64,000 nt of DNA from Antedon mediterranea (lineage: Eukaryota > Echinodermata > Crinoidea > Comatulida > Antedonidae), in contig NC_092677.1 of NCBI RefSeq assembly GCF_964355755.1, positions 377,001 through 441,000 on the forward strand, in the 5' to 3' direction. This document shows positions 12,475-23,600 of the stretch, piece after piece. Within the stretch, counting starts at the first letter, position 1, and every line of letters starts with the position of its first letter. Below the pieces are notes generated by a model. That model did not search any database and was not told where the DNA came from. It saw only the letters and a list, made by a program, of their open reading frames with translations. A program made the translations under genes and the position numbers.

Positions 12475-12705
12475 TCTCCCTGCCTCAGCACTAAGGCCCT
12501 GCCACAGCCTTTTGGGGTCGTTTCCACCACATCACCAGATGCATTGATGTTTTCGCCTCATGATGTGTGGTGGAAAGGGGGACGTTGATCTGTGAACCCC
12601 AAACACAGTGACTCGCATAGCCTTAACTCTATTCCACCGACCAGCGTGGGAATCGAACCCACGACATACGTGTGTTAACACGACGCTCAGACGACTGAGC
12701 TAACT
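12475..12705 (-). mobile_element. tRNA-derived SINE, minus strand
   Basis: Read on the minus strand from 12705, the head is tRNA-like: box A TTAGCTCAGTCGTCTGAGC, an anticodon-loop-like TGTTAACAC and box B GGGTTCGATTCCC, followed by a non-tRNA body. The 5' acceptor stem does not pair as in a true tRNA and the body continues about 165 bp, so this is a SINE rather than a tRNA gene. It abuts the repeat that begins at 12706. Confidence 0.6.
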
Positions 12706-12900
12706 GATCATTTTGGTTTTAGCAAGGTTAATAGGATATTTATGACGTAATGATGAATTACGTAATACACGTATAAATAGACTATTATCAGCTGTTCAGT
12801 CATGTTTCAGTTTGTGGTGGAACGGGTAATGCTCAGTTTTGAGTGCTATCAGCTGGGGTTCAAACCTCGACGACGGATATTTTTTTATGAATATTGTTTT
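12706..12900 (+). repeat. Uninterrupted copy of the 10384 repeat
   Basis: Near-identical to 10384-10466 joined to 11053-11150, without the 586-bp LINE insertion, and carrying the same tRNA-like box B (GGGGTTCAAACCTCG). A more distant relative with CAGGGGTTCAAATCTCTACG is at about 13024-13120. Confidence 0.6.
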
Positions 12901-14009
12901 TTTTTGTTAAGCTCACTATGGTTGGGGCAGAGCTAAGAATGAAAGCCTATTCCCCGGAAATTATGAAACGAAATATATAAGTCTTCAGGACCAGCCATAC
13001 AATGTAACATGAAGCGCGTATAAGACTATACTATTGTCACTGTAGCATAACAGGTAGTGCTCTAGTAACTATAGTTGGATGGATTCTCTCAGCTCTACTA
13101 GCAGGGGTTCAAATCTCTACGGATTTCTTTTTCTTTTATTAAATATAAAATGTTTTTCTTTTATTTTGAAAGAGAGATATTTAGAGAGTCAAGTTTTTAT
13201 ATTTAAGGTAATATAATGTAAAAGATTAATAACATCAAAATTCAACAGTGGCGTGTTGACCGCCGCGAATGACTAATACTTTTAATGTCAGAAAAACAGG
13301 AATTAGAATTCTCTTCGTTACGTGTTTAGAAAAGAATTATCTCATCTAATCGTAGTTTGGTATATCGGCGTTGTTATGCAAATTAGTTTGTGCAGGTGAA
13401 GTGGGAAAGATGGTATTGTTAGTCATTCGCGTTCAACACGAATTGAACTCGTTAAATATATTTAAATTAGTTACTTATTTCTATTTTATATCACTGTGCT
13501 CCACCGGTGCCAAATTTGATCCACTGGACCAGTTACCGTAATACTATTTCTATTCTATACTATATCTGAAGTTAATAAAGGCATAAATGGCGCTCCGTAG
13601 AGAAGTAGAGAATGCTCCAGTCGTCAGAATGACGTTATGAATATACTGTACCTCGAAATGTGTGAAAGAAGAAAAACGACAAAAGAACGTACGACGTATA
13701 CGGTGTGTGTGGAGAAGATTTAATTTTCAATAAATGTAAGAAATGGCCAATCGATATCTTAAATGTTTAATATTTCTGCATTCATAGACTAGTGTATACA
13801 GTCGTTTGAAAGTTAGACCCTATATAAAAGTATCTAGCCTACCCTAGCCTAGTTGGTCCTTGCTTGGGCATGCATTTGGCCAAACTATTATTATTATTAT
13901 TATTAAAGGCTACCTTGGCCTAGGCCTATATGCCCTTCGCGCTGGCCCACCGTATTTAGACAGGATGACCGGCCCTGATAAGAACAAGGCCAACAGCCAT
14001 TAAGTCGCT

Positions 14010-14735
14010 ACAATGCATAGTGATACCGGACCGACAGACAAACAGACCGACAGACAGACGGACCGACCGACATAGTGAACTATACTGACCGAAATTACTG
14101 AACATGTTTAAAAATGTTGAAATGTTTAAAAACATTTATATTTTTTTAATTTACACGTGCGTAGCCTGTCACTTTTGACGTGCTCGTATAACGTAATTTC
14201 GAGTTGAAAAGTAAGTCAAGAAAACAGAAATCGGGCAAAAAGTGTGCGCAATAACATTTAACGCGCAGTGCGCGCGCAAAAATCTGCGCACTCATGGCAA
14301 TTTTGTAAACGCTTAAAATTGCCTGAAACGTACTCTTATTTCATCGAAAATAAATTTTGAAAATTTTAAGCGCGCGTACGCATGCGTTACATGCGCTACG
14401 CACGTAATTGTATTGCCATATGATGATTTATGCCCTGAAATTTATGAGTACCAAATTTTATTTAATTGTGATTCATGGTTGTTAAGATATGATTACAAAC
14501 GTGATTTCGTTAAATCGTGCGTAGACCGCGTAATTTTTTATTGCGCACCGTGAAAACATAACCACATCGATTCCTGGCCATAAGGAATATTCTTTGAAAA
14601 ATTGACTTAGCTAGATTAAACTGATATCAAGATAAGGTCATAAAGCGATAAAACGCATAGTGATACCGGACCGACAGACAGACAGACCGACAGACAGACA
14701 GACCGACCGACCGACATAGTGAACTATAGAGTCGC
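14010..14735. repeat. Paired GACA/GACC-rich repeats in direct orientation
   Basis: About 80 bp starting CATAGTGATACCGGACCGAC, running through (GACA)n and (GACC)n and ending GACATAGTGAACTATA, occur at about 14017-14090 and again at 14656-14730, 640 bp apart in the same orientation. The second copy continues into GAGTCGCTTCCACGCGACT, a short hairpin. The sequence between them is rich in CGCG words and has no open frame. Confidence 0.65.
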
Positions 14736-15003
14736 TTCCACGCGACTAAAAATATACACATCATGCACAGTATCTATCTAGGCCTAGCCTATTCTAATTA
14801 TTATATTAATCTTAATTATTATTAGCTGTAGACTACTAGTTTGGCCTAGGCCTAGACTAGGTAGTGTAGGTAGACAATTTTGGGATATCCCAATTTTGGT
14901 ATTGTTGTATTAATAAAGAAATGAACGCCATTTGTATTTTTTTTTTTTGTGTTTTTAATTTCCTTTTGTTTGCAGAATTTATTTACAACAGTAGTGTACA
15001 AAA

Positions 15004-16113
15004 ATGGCTACTCAGAGTGAAGAAATGGACCAAGATACAGCTTTTCGTCTGTTTGAAGAGGGCGCCACTTTCGTATTTCTTGATGTCCCTGTTGGAACTG
15101 AATTTGGAATCGACTATAACATTTGGAATGTAGCTGAAAAATTCAAGGGAGTCAAGATGATTCCACCAGGAGTTCACTTTGTACACTACAGTGCTACGAG
15201 TTGTTACGGAACTGGTCCACGAACAGGATTCTTCCATTATTTTAAAGGGAAAGAAGTCTTGGTAAAAAAATGGGATAAACAAAACGAGGAAATAAGTAAT
15301 GAGACTGTAAGTGTTGAAGAAGTTGAAAGAATCAAAATGGATTTACGAAATTTAGATAAAAATCTTGCACCATATCCTTACAAATCTTTGAAAAAATGGG
15401 TTTCACTTACGAACTATGTATCGGAGGATGTTGTGAACCGACTCAAACCTGAAAGCGGAGTAATTGCTTCAGCTTCTCAACTCGTACCAGATGCTCCGAC
15501 CAAGACGACCGAACAAAGAGCTTCCCTCAGGAGTCAGCCACCGGCGGACGACAACCTTCCCAAGATGCATTGCAAACCTGGGACCAAGATAAACTTCAGT
15601 AAAATACCGAAAGAAACACACCCACCAAATGCCACACCTAATCAGGTGACCAAATATGGTATGGATTCTAGCTTTCGCCTGGAGATGTTAGTGTCATTGA
15701 ACTACAGTGGTCACATGACAAGTGTTCTCTCAGAAATACAGTTTGTATTTATATGTTTTATTGTTGGTCATGTTTACGATGCTTTTGAACAATGGAAGAA
15801 TTTGATTCACATTATGTGTACATCAGAAGAAGCCATGACAAACCAACAGAAACTATTTGAAGATTTTATTTCTGTACTTCATTTTCAATTGAAGGAAGTT
15901 CCAACAGACTTTTTTGTAGATATTGTATCCCGTAGCAACTTTCTTACAATCACTTTACAAAGATTGTTTTCTAATATTGAAGATGGAAGCAACATGTCAA
16001 CCGGGTTGACTGAAAAAGCGAGAAAGTTTAAAGCAAATTTAATGAAGCGTTTCAAATGGGATTTTGATGTAGAACCCGAGGATGAAGCACCTGTAATGGT
16101 AGAATGTAATTAA
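15004..16113 (+). CDS. AAR2: AAR2 splicing factor homologue
   Basis: An uninterrupted 369-codon reading frame. The N-terminal half contains the family hallmarks FEEGATFVFLDVPVGTEFGI (residues about 17-36), followed by KGVKMIPPGVHFVHYS and a GPRTGFF motif. The C-terminal helical half includes QFVFICFIVGHVYDAFEQWK. Human AAR2 is 384 residues, so this is full length. AAR2 is a U5 snRNP assembly factor that holds PRP8 before BRR2 joins. A likely acceptor (TTTGCAG at about 14970-14976) upstream of the ATG indicates a 5' UTR intron, but the coding region itself has none. The gene converges on CBL. Frame integrity over 1.1 kb argues against a dead retrocopy. Confidence 0.95.
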   Translation: MATQSEEMDQDTAFRLFEEGATFVFLDVPVGTEFGIDYNIWNVAEKFKGVKMIPPGVHFVHYSATSCYGTGPRTGFFHYFKGKEVLVKKWDKQNEEISNETVSVEEVERIKMDLRNLDKNLAPYPYKSLKKWVSLTNYVSEDVVNRLKPESGVIASASQLVPDAPTKTTEQRASLRSQPPADDNLPKMHCKPGTKINFSKIPKETHPPNATPNQVTKYGMDSSFRLEMLVSLNYSGHMTSVLSEIQFVFICFIVGHVYDAFEQWKNLIHIMCTSEEAMTNQQKLFEDFISVLHFQLKEVPTDFFVDIVSRSNFLTITLQRLFSNIEDGSNMSTGLTEKARKFKANLMKRFKWDFDVEPEDEAPVMVECN

Positions 16114-16225
16114 CAATGTTTTATTCAATAAGTCATTAATGTTTTTAATTTGTGTTCACGACAACCACATAACGAAACTTAATTGAAGCATTTTATCAAC
16201 TAAAATGTATATGATTTTACCTCTC

Positions 16226-16231
16226 AATAAA
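16226..16231 (+). terminator. Polyadenylation signal of AAR2
   Basis: AATAAA 112 bp after the AAR2 stop, with a second ATAAA-rich run just downstream. Confidence 0.5.
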
Positions 16232-17611
16232 AATTTTTTAATAAACATGTTTGTGTTATGTATACTAGTATTAGTATTGATGCTATCATCAAACTTGATT
16301 CGTAAGCAATCAACAACAAGCGATAGGTCATGGTGTGAGCCATCTGCTAAGCCTGCCAAATGAAGTACTATAATGTTTTTCAAAATAGAGATACACTAAA
16401 TCGAAATTAGAATTGCCCCCAAGTCTCTAGATAAACAAAAAAACCCAGTCCCAAGTCTGTAGATAAACAAACAAACTTAGATATCTGTATTGAGCATATA
16501 AATAGCAATTTATTGTATTCCTTTGTGGTATTACATGATTACACGCAACAGTGTTTACTCCAAAAAACATCAGGTATTACTACATCAGCCTCCACACATA
16601 ATTACACCCCTAATTTCATATTAATGGAATTACCTGTCACAGATAGCAGTTTAAATATCTAACCACTGTACAATGAATCCTATAGCAAGCAAGTGGTGGC
16701 AGCACTAATAACCACCACGTCTGAAGAACATGGGCTGTAATTCTGAAAATGTCAAATTTAAAAGATGCAATTTGTGATCCTACGCGTACCATCAATGGAG
16801 CTATAATTAACTTATTCCCAAATATATTTCTATGAAATGCTATCATAAAATAATTTTCACTATAAACAATATTGATTGGTGAAAACCAATCTGTTACCGT
16901 ACCTATGGAAGTTGGTGCATTATTATCCCATTAATGAGCGAGACAAGCACCTCCCCAGAGGCCCCTGGTTTAGGAACTAAGTGGTACTCCAACGCTGAAA
17001 TATTTTATTGCCTGTTCCTCTGGGCACCCTATAAGTCATTACACCACTGCCTCCCTTCAGTTAATACAAGCCAATTAAACAAGCACCTTCATTCATTCCA
17101 ATCTTGTACTAATTATAACATTACATGGCGGGTTATTAATGCAGATATTTCACATACTTCAGAAAGAATAATTTATTACAGTAATTATTTAACATGTCCC
17201 ACAAAGCATTGGAAAAAAGTACCATTACGGGTTTCTGATACAACTGACCGATTGTGCAACTCCTTGACCGCTTGTCCCTAATAAATGAAACTCATTCCCC
17301 TTATTTGCATAAGTACGGTAATTACAATGAAAACAAATCTATGTATGTCTTGGGTATTTACAATAAAATTGTCAACATTATAAAGAAAACAGATTTTGAA
17401 AAAGTCTAATATCAATTTTACTATTATTATTATATTATTAGGTTAATGATAAGGGATTTTACATTGCTATGACAAAATAATACAAATTATAAAGTGAAAA
17501 CATAATATAAAAAATAATATTGATCAAACATAAAATATACAATATTTATAAAAAATATAGAAAGATGTAATATTTTACATGCTGCGAATGTAGTCAAAAT
17601 ATGCACCACAA

Positions 17612-17757
17612 AAAAGAGATGATCACATTGCAACAAGATCAAAGAGATGATCACATTGCAACAAGATCAAAGAGATGATCACATTGCAACAAGATTAAAG
17701 AGATGATAACATTGCAACAAGATCAAAGAGATGATCACATTGCAACAAGATCATAAA
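17612..17757. repeat. 28-bp tandem repeat, about 5 copies
   Basis: A unit of about 28 bp (AAAGAGATGATCACATTGCA plus ACAAGATC) is repeated about five times with single-base changes (for example GATAACATT in one copy). Confidence 0.85.
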
Positions 17758-18482
17758 ATATAAATGTTATTACACATAATAATGTTCACAAATGTTCTGT
17801 CATGTGATGTTGTCATGTGATGCCTAAATACAGTATCTCTTGTGCCAATATGAATTTGCTAAGGAACATAACATCCCATAATAACCGTGCAGCTAGTCAA
17901 TGTTCTGAAATTTATGTTCAATATTTACTATGAATAGGGACATTTTGATTTGAGTGTACAAAGTCCACATGTGTAGTAGTCGATTGATACTCATCCACAG
18001 ATAGTCGAAAAGTCCCTAATATCTACATCTGAATATCAGTTAACCCACTGGGCTAAAATGAAAGGGTTACACTCTTTAAAAGATAGTAGATAACAAAAAA
18101 GTCACAACATTCAATTCAGTGAATCTCATTCCATTTAAAATGTGTACTTGTGTTGCTTTTGACTACCTACCATTATCAAGTATAAGAATAAGTCATTTTA
18201 AATAAATGTTTGAAATTTAAAAAATTGACATCACATGACAGCATTTGTTTTTAATGATCTAGTTGCAGTGTGATAAAATAATATGAATGTTTGTAACAAC
18301 ATTAAAACACTAAGTTTGAAATAGATAAATACTTACTACATGCATTGATGTAGAGCTTATAGCTAATATGTGTTGGTCCTCTACTGATTGCCATAAAAAC
18401 AAATATACAAAATAGGCTAGTATATTTAACTGAAAGGAATTGTTAAATCATTAAAGAAATATTTTCATGCAATACTGAAGGA

Positions 18483-18631
18483 ACACTATCAAACTAGTTT
18501 GACAAAAAAAAGGTGCCCATACATGGTAGTGATATCCTAAATATGGTAGTGATATGACATCATCATGTCCATATTATGGACAATCATCACATTTTTTTGT
18601 CACATAAAGTTTCATAGTGCAGACAGTGCTT
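18483..18631. mobile_element. MITE family B copy
   Basis: Carries CACTATCAAACTAGTTTGAC at one end and AAAGTTTCATAGTGCAGACA at the other, with the family's TGCCCATA / GGTAGTGATATGACATCATC interior. The outermost bases are eroded. Confidence 0.7.
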
Positions 18632-19189
18632 TATTATTTGAGCATTATATGTTGTAATTTTAATATATACTGTATAAGCCAAATTAATCAATCAGTTCGG
18701 ATTTGTCAAATTGACTAATTATTTTGTTCATCTAGTCTCAAAAATGTTTAAACTGAAGATATATAACTCTATAAATACAACTAAAAATAAACAAAAATAT
18801 ACACATTTAAACTACACAACACACAGAACATTCAGTGGGTACAGTGGTGGGTTATACCAATGGTTTTTTTAGGAATTTCCTTTAAATCTTATTATATTTG
18901 GATAATGCAAAGGGTATGTTACCCTTAACAATTCTTTTACTTTACTCAACACATTGCATTTATGTGTTTTTAACTCGGCGTGTTTGTATATACAAGCTTT
19001 TATCATTATTACACTACATACAAACAATAATAACACATCTTAAATGAAGAGACTAACTTGAAAATATGAGGATACTATTATACCGTCTAAGATTTGTACT
19101 AAAATTAAATTTTAACAAAAAATGTAAATAAAATATAATATAAAGAGGTTTTATAAAAATAGCAGGAATAGTGGTTCACACAATGACCC

Positions 19190-19322
19190 CAGTTGAGCCA
19201 TCTATTGTAACTGGTCCTTGTGTCCTAGTGGGAACTAAGCTTAGAAATGTCCATCTGCCAGAGCCATCTATTGTAACTGGTCCTTGCGTTGTGTCCTAGT
19301 GGGAACTAAGCTTAGATATGTC
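19190..19322. repeat. Tandem duplication of about 66 bp with family A end
   Basis: GAGCCATCTATTGTAACTGG followed by GTCCTAGTGGGAACTAAGCTT and TGTCCATCT appears twice in a row. The second copy has an extra GCGTT. Each copy ends in a family A MITE terminus. Confidence 0.7.
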
Positions 19323-20686
19323 CATCTATTTTTATTTCATCCAATTTTTAAATTCAGTTACCTGTTAAAGACATAGTGAAATTGGGCTCATTCAGGTCCA
19401 GTGAACTCACCCGCTAAGTTCATGGACTAATTATCGCTAACTTTGGTGGTAAGTAACCAACTTACACATGTTAGTTACTTTTAACAAATAGTATAATCTG
19501 AGATTACTATAGTTGTTATATAACAACATCTTTGACTACAATTATTACTGAATATATTCAATAACCACCTAATAACTGAAAGTTAGTGGCAAACAATACA
19601 GAAATATAGTTTTAGAATTATTGCAGTAAAACCACACAATAAAGAACTGATAACATTTACAAAATCAACCATCTTAATGAAGTAAACATCATGCTAACAA
19701 TAGTATAACAGTAATATAGACAAATTTAAACAGAACATACTCATAAATATTTAGGATTAAATGTTTTTGATTGGAGTTGTAGAATGTTTCTAAAACGAAT
19801 ACTTAAGTTACAAAATTATTTTATTAATATTTTAAAGCTTAATCTTCATTAGTTTATGGTCAATTAGCAAGTCCTGCCAAACAAAACCTGCTATCAAAAA
19901 TGCATTAATATCTTTGAAGGTTCATTAAATTAGGACAAATTATCTATAATTATAATGAAATTCTATAAAAATTCAGAAGTATTATTCTTAAATTTAGATT
20001 TGAAGAGATAAAAACTTGGTCAAATTATCAATTTATAAACATTAAATTTAGACAAAAATATTAACAATATTAGATAGATATAATAGTGAAAGCTTACAAT
20101 GTTTAAATAATCACAGTCACCATGACAACAATAGAAGTATAAACAACTGTGTCGATAACAATTTGAAATAACTGTCCAACTTCTTTGTCAAATTAGATTT
20201 TTGACCGAAACTAAACATTTATCATCAACTTTATACAAGTTTGACTTTACATGATGACCAATGACCTCTTGACCTCATAACCAAACCATTCTTAACTGAT
20301 TTTGACCTCATCTGACCTGATACCTCATTTGTTATGCTCAATGCACTGTAAAACTGGTCATAATGACCAATTTAAAATTAAATTACCATATATCCTTGGG
20401 TCTAATCCCACCCCCTATTTTATGTATGATTTCACAAACAGGCATATCCCTGGGTATAGTTCCAGTATTGAATTTTGGTCTGGATGTAGGCCCCTCTCTA
20501 GCCAGTTTAGTTGAGTTTTTACAAGATATGCTTACCACTCATTTTTTCCTGTACCAGGGTTTCCTCGGGTATACTTAGTCCCACCCACCAAAGTCGGCCC
20601 AATTTCTAGGGGGTGGGATTATACCAGAGGATATACGGTAAGTATTTTTTAAACTAGTGAGGCATAATTCCGACCCCAACCTGCTT

Positions 20687-23600
20687 TTACTTAGCAAAAT
20701 CTAGCAGAATCTGACGGGCCATTGCAATATTATCTTCAGTGATTTTCAAAGCTTTCATAATCATATTGCGATCAAAACCTTCATTGCTTAAAATGTCGAC
20801 TGGTGATGGTGTTGGCGCTGGCGATGCCACTCTTGAGGGCGTGCTCCCTCCTGACTTGACTGCTGGCGGTTCTTCGGCAGCAGGTGGTTTTGGTAAAGGC
20901 CTGATGTTCAGGTTCTGTGTCGAGGTATCGTTGTTCACTACATCCGAAGTAGGAACCGATGAAGTGGCTAATGGCTGTAAGATAAGAATGATTATGATTC
21001 AGATTAGGTATGATTTAAATTTTACAGATAATAAATTGCAAAATGGTCTCTAGTAATGGACCACCTTCAGACCCAACAAAGTGTTCCCTGAATAGGTAAT
21101 AGTAGTACAGGCTATATGTGACATTTATCCTATGTAACCTTGAAAAAATTCTAATAAAAGGTCTTTTGGTATTTTCTTGTAGCTTTAGGTGTGAATAAAT
21201 ACCAAAAAATTTTTGCAGCCTTCTAGTTGCTGCGTTAGTGAGATATTGAGGGTCAAAGGTCAGTGACCTTTTGTGGCATTTGATGGCTCATAACTCCTCA
21301 ACTCCTGGGTTTAAAAAGACAAATGTTGTGCCTACATCTATGTTTTAGTGGTCAAACAACAAAATAAAGTTTTTGCAAATTTCGGGTTACTTGTGCCATT
21401 GGTCAGATAGTCGGGTCAAAGGTCATTGACCTTTATTCATTAATAACTACTGCTAGTCTAGGACCTTGGTAAGATTTGTATGCATTTAATTTAGGAGAGA
21501 ATATCTCAACTGTTATAGGATAATTAGACCCCAAGGAACAACATGGGATATTTGCCAAATACGTTATCTGGGGCGAACATGCCCAAAATCGGGGTCAAAG
21601 GTTAGAAATGTGTGGTTCTTATATCTCGACAACCACTTGTCATACAGATTTGCTTTTGGTGTCAAATTGTTCAGAATATACATATTTATATTCAGTCTAA
21701 CACAACTTTTACCCCAAAAAATGACCGGAAATGCTTTTACTGACCTTTGACCAAAAAATGACCAAAAAAACACATTTTCGGGTTAAATTATTCCATAAAA
21801 TGTCAATGGACACACTGTATGGTATAAAATGAAAGCATATACAATATGCTACCCATTGCTACCCAACTTGTATTAAACATTTTTAATTAGGAATATAACT
21901 TTATGGAAAATGTGCATATTGACTTCAGTATTTAGAATTATTATTAATTTATCTTTATCAACTGGTACGACCTTTCCTGATGATTTGAAGTTGGGTCTAG
22001 TTACACTTATTTTAAAGACGCCTTCACATACTTGCATGGCAAATTTTCGATCTATTTCTAATGTCGCTTTCTTATCTAAGATCCTTGAGAAATGCGTTGC
22101 TTTAGATCTCATACATTTTCTTGACGACAATAATCTGTTCGACCTTCTTCAATCAGCATAGAAAGCGCCACAGTACAGAGTCAGCCATTCTCAAGGTGCA
22201 TAATGATATTATTTTAGCTCTGGATAAAGGTAATTGTCTTTTTTCTGTGTACCTCGACCTGTCGGCAGCTTCTGATACCATGGACTATTCCATTATTATT
22301 GCAAGACTCTCGTCTATTGGTATCCGTGGATCTGCTCTAAATTAGTTCAAGTCATATTTGTCTTCTAGGAAGCAGCAGGTCCAGATTGGTAATGTCAAAT
22401 CCACCTCTATCAACCTGAAATGCGGTGTTCCTCAAGGATCAATACTGGGTCCAGTATTTTTTTTAGTTTACACCTCGCCCATGAGTGATATCATTAAGAG
22501 ACATTGTGTCCAATATCATGTGTACGCAGATGATACATCAGCTTTAATTCAGCAGAGTTTAATGAGGCGAAGTCGGTTATCGAAGCTTGTGTTGTTGATG
22601 TTCAGGATTGGCTAACTAAAAACATGCTCTTTTTAACCCTGGTAAAACAGAAAAAGAAATTGGCCATTGCTAGAAACATCAATCACATCATCGTTGGAGG
22701 TTAGATATATCAGAGTTGTATTTGACTCAGCAATGATTATGTCCAGACATATCAACAACATTAGTAAATCTGATACCTACCACCTTCGTAACATAAGATC
22801 AATTCGCAAATACACTCCTCGCTTATTAAACTTGTCCATGCACTATAACATCACGGTTAGACTACTGCAATGCCATTTTGTTTGGTCTACCAAATAAAGA
22901 ACTTAATAAACTACAACTAATTCTTTTCTTTTTTATACCAAATATTTCATTACAACGCTAGAATTATTTCACCCAAAATAAACTTACATTAATTTATACT
23001 CATTTTTGTCTAAATTTAATAAAATATATGCATATTTTCCAAAAATAACATCACATAATTATATACAAGTTAGGTAGCATATTGTATGTGCTTTCCTTTG
23101 ATACCAAATATGTCTTTTCAAACATTTGAATTATTTAATATCATAAATAAACCAAAATAAATTATCTGGTAATGTATACCCATTTTTGTCAAAAAGCAAT
23201 AAAATATGCACATTTTTCACCAAAGTAGCATCATAATTACAGATTTGTATTACAAGTTGGATAGCAATGGATAGAATATTGTATGGGCTTTTATTTGATA
23301 CCAAATAGTTCTTCCAAACACTTATTTAAAATTATTTAACATTATATAAATAAGCACAACAATTACGCTACTAAATATTCATTTTTTGTATAAAAGTAAT
23401 CAAATTAGGCACATTTTCCATAAGATTAGATTCCTAATTAAAAAATGTTCAATACAAGTTGGGTAGCAATGGGTAGCATATTGTATATGCTTTCATTTGA
23501 TACCATACAGTGTGTCCATTGACATTTTAAATAATAATTTAACCCGAAAATGTGTTTTTTGGTCAAAGGTCAGTAAAAGCATTTCCGGTCATTTTTTTGG

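Larger units (their letters stand above)
11480..13450. repeat. Cluster of dispersed repeat copies around GACTAACAATACCATCTT
   Basis: The word GACTAACAATACCATCTT, with flanking CATGTGCATAACAA and CATACCAAACT sequences, occurs directly at about 11495-11560 and 12260-12345 and inverted at about 13350-13435. A second word pair (CACCATGGTTGGGGC...GAGCTAAGAATGAA) occurs at about 11720-11750 and 12910-12945. No coding region was found in this stretch. Confidence 0.5.
16240..20686. other. AAR2-CBL convergent interval, probable CBL 3' UTR at right
   Basis: No convincing exon was found. Both neighbouring genes end here, so the right part should contain the CBL 3' UTR, whose end I cannot place. The interval contains the 28-bp tandem repeat near 17610, a family B MITE at 18483 and a duplicated segment at 19190-19320. 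A 115-codon open frame at 16934-17281 lacks splice sites or recognisable domains. Confidence 0.5.

Noticed and set aside
12640-12705. Possible tRNA gene (Val AAC-like anticodon loop) on the minus strand
   Set aside because: Boxes A and B are present, but the acceptor stem does not pair and a SINE-like body follows.
16934-17281. 115-codon plus-strand open frame
   Set aside because: Composition is close to random, there is no recognisable domain or splice context, and it overlaps the expected CBL 3' region.
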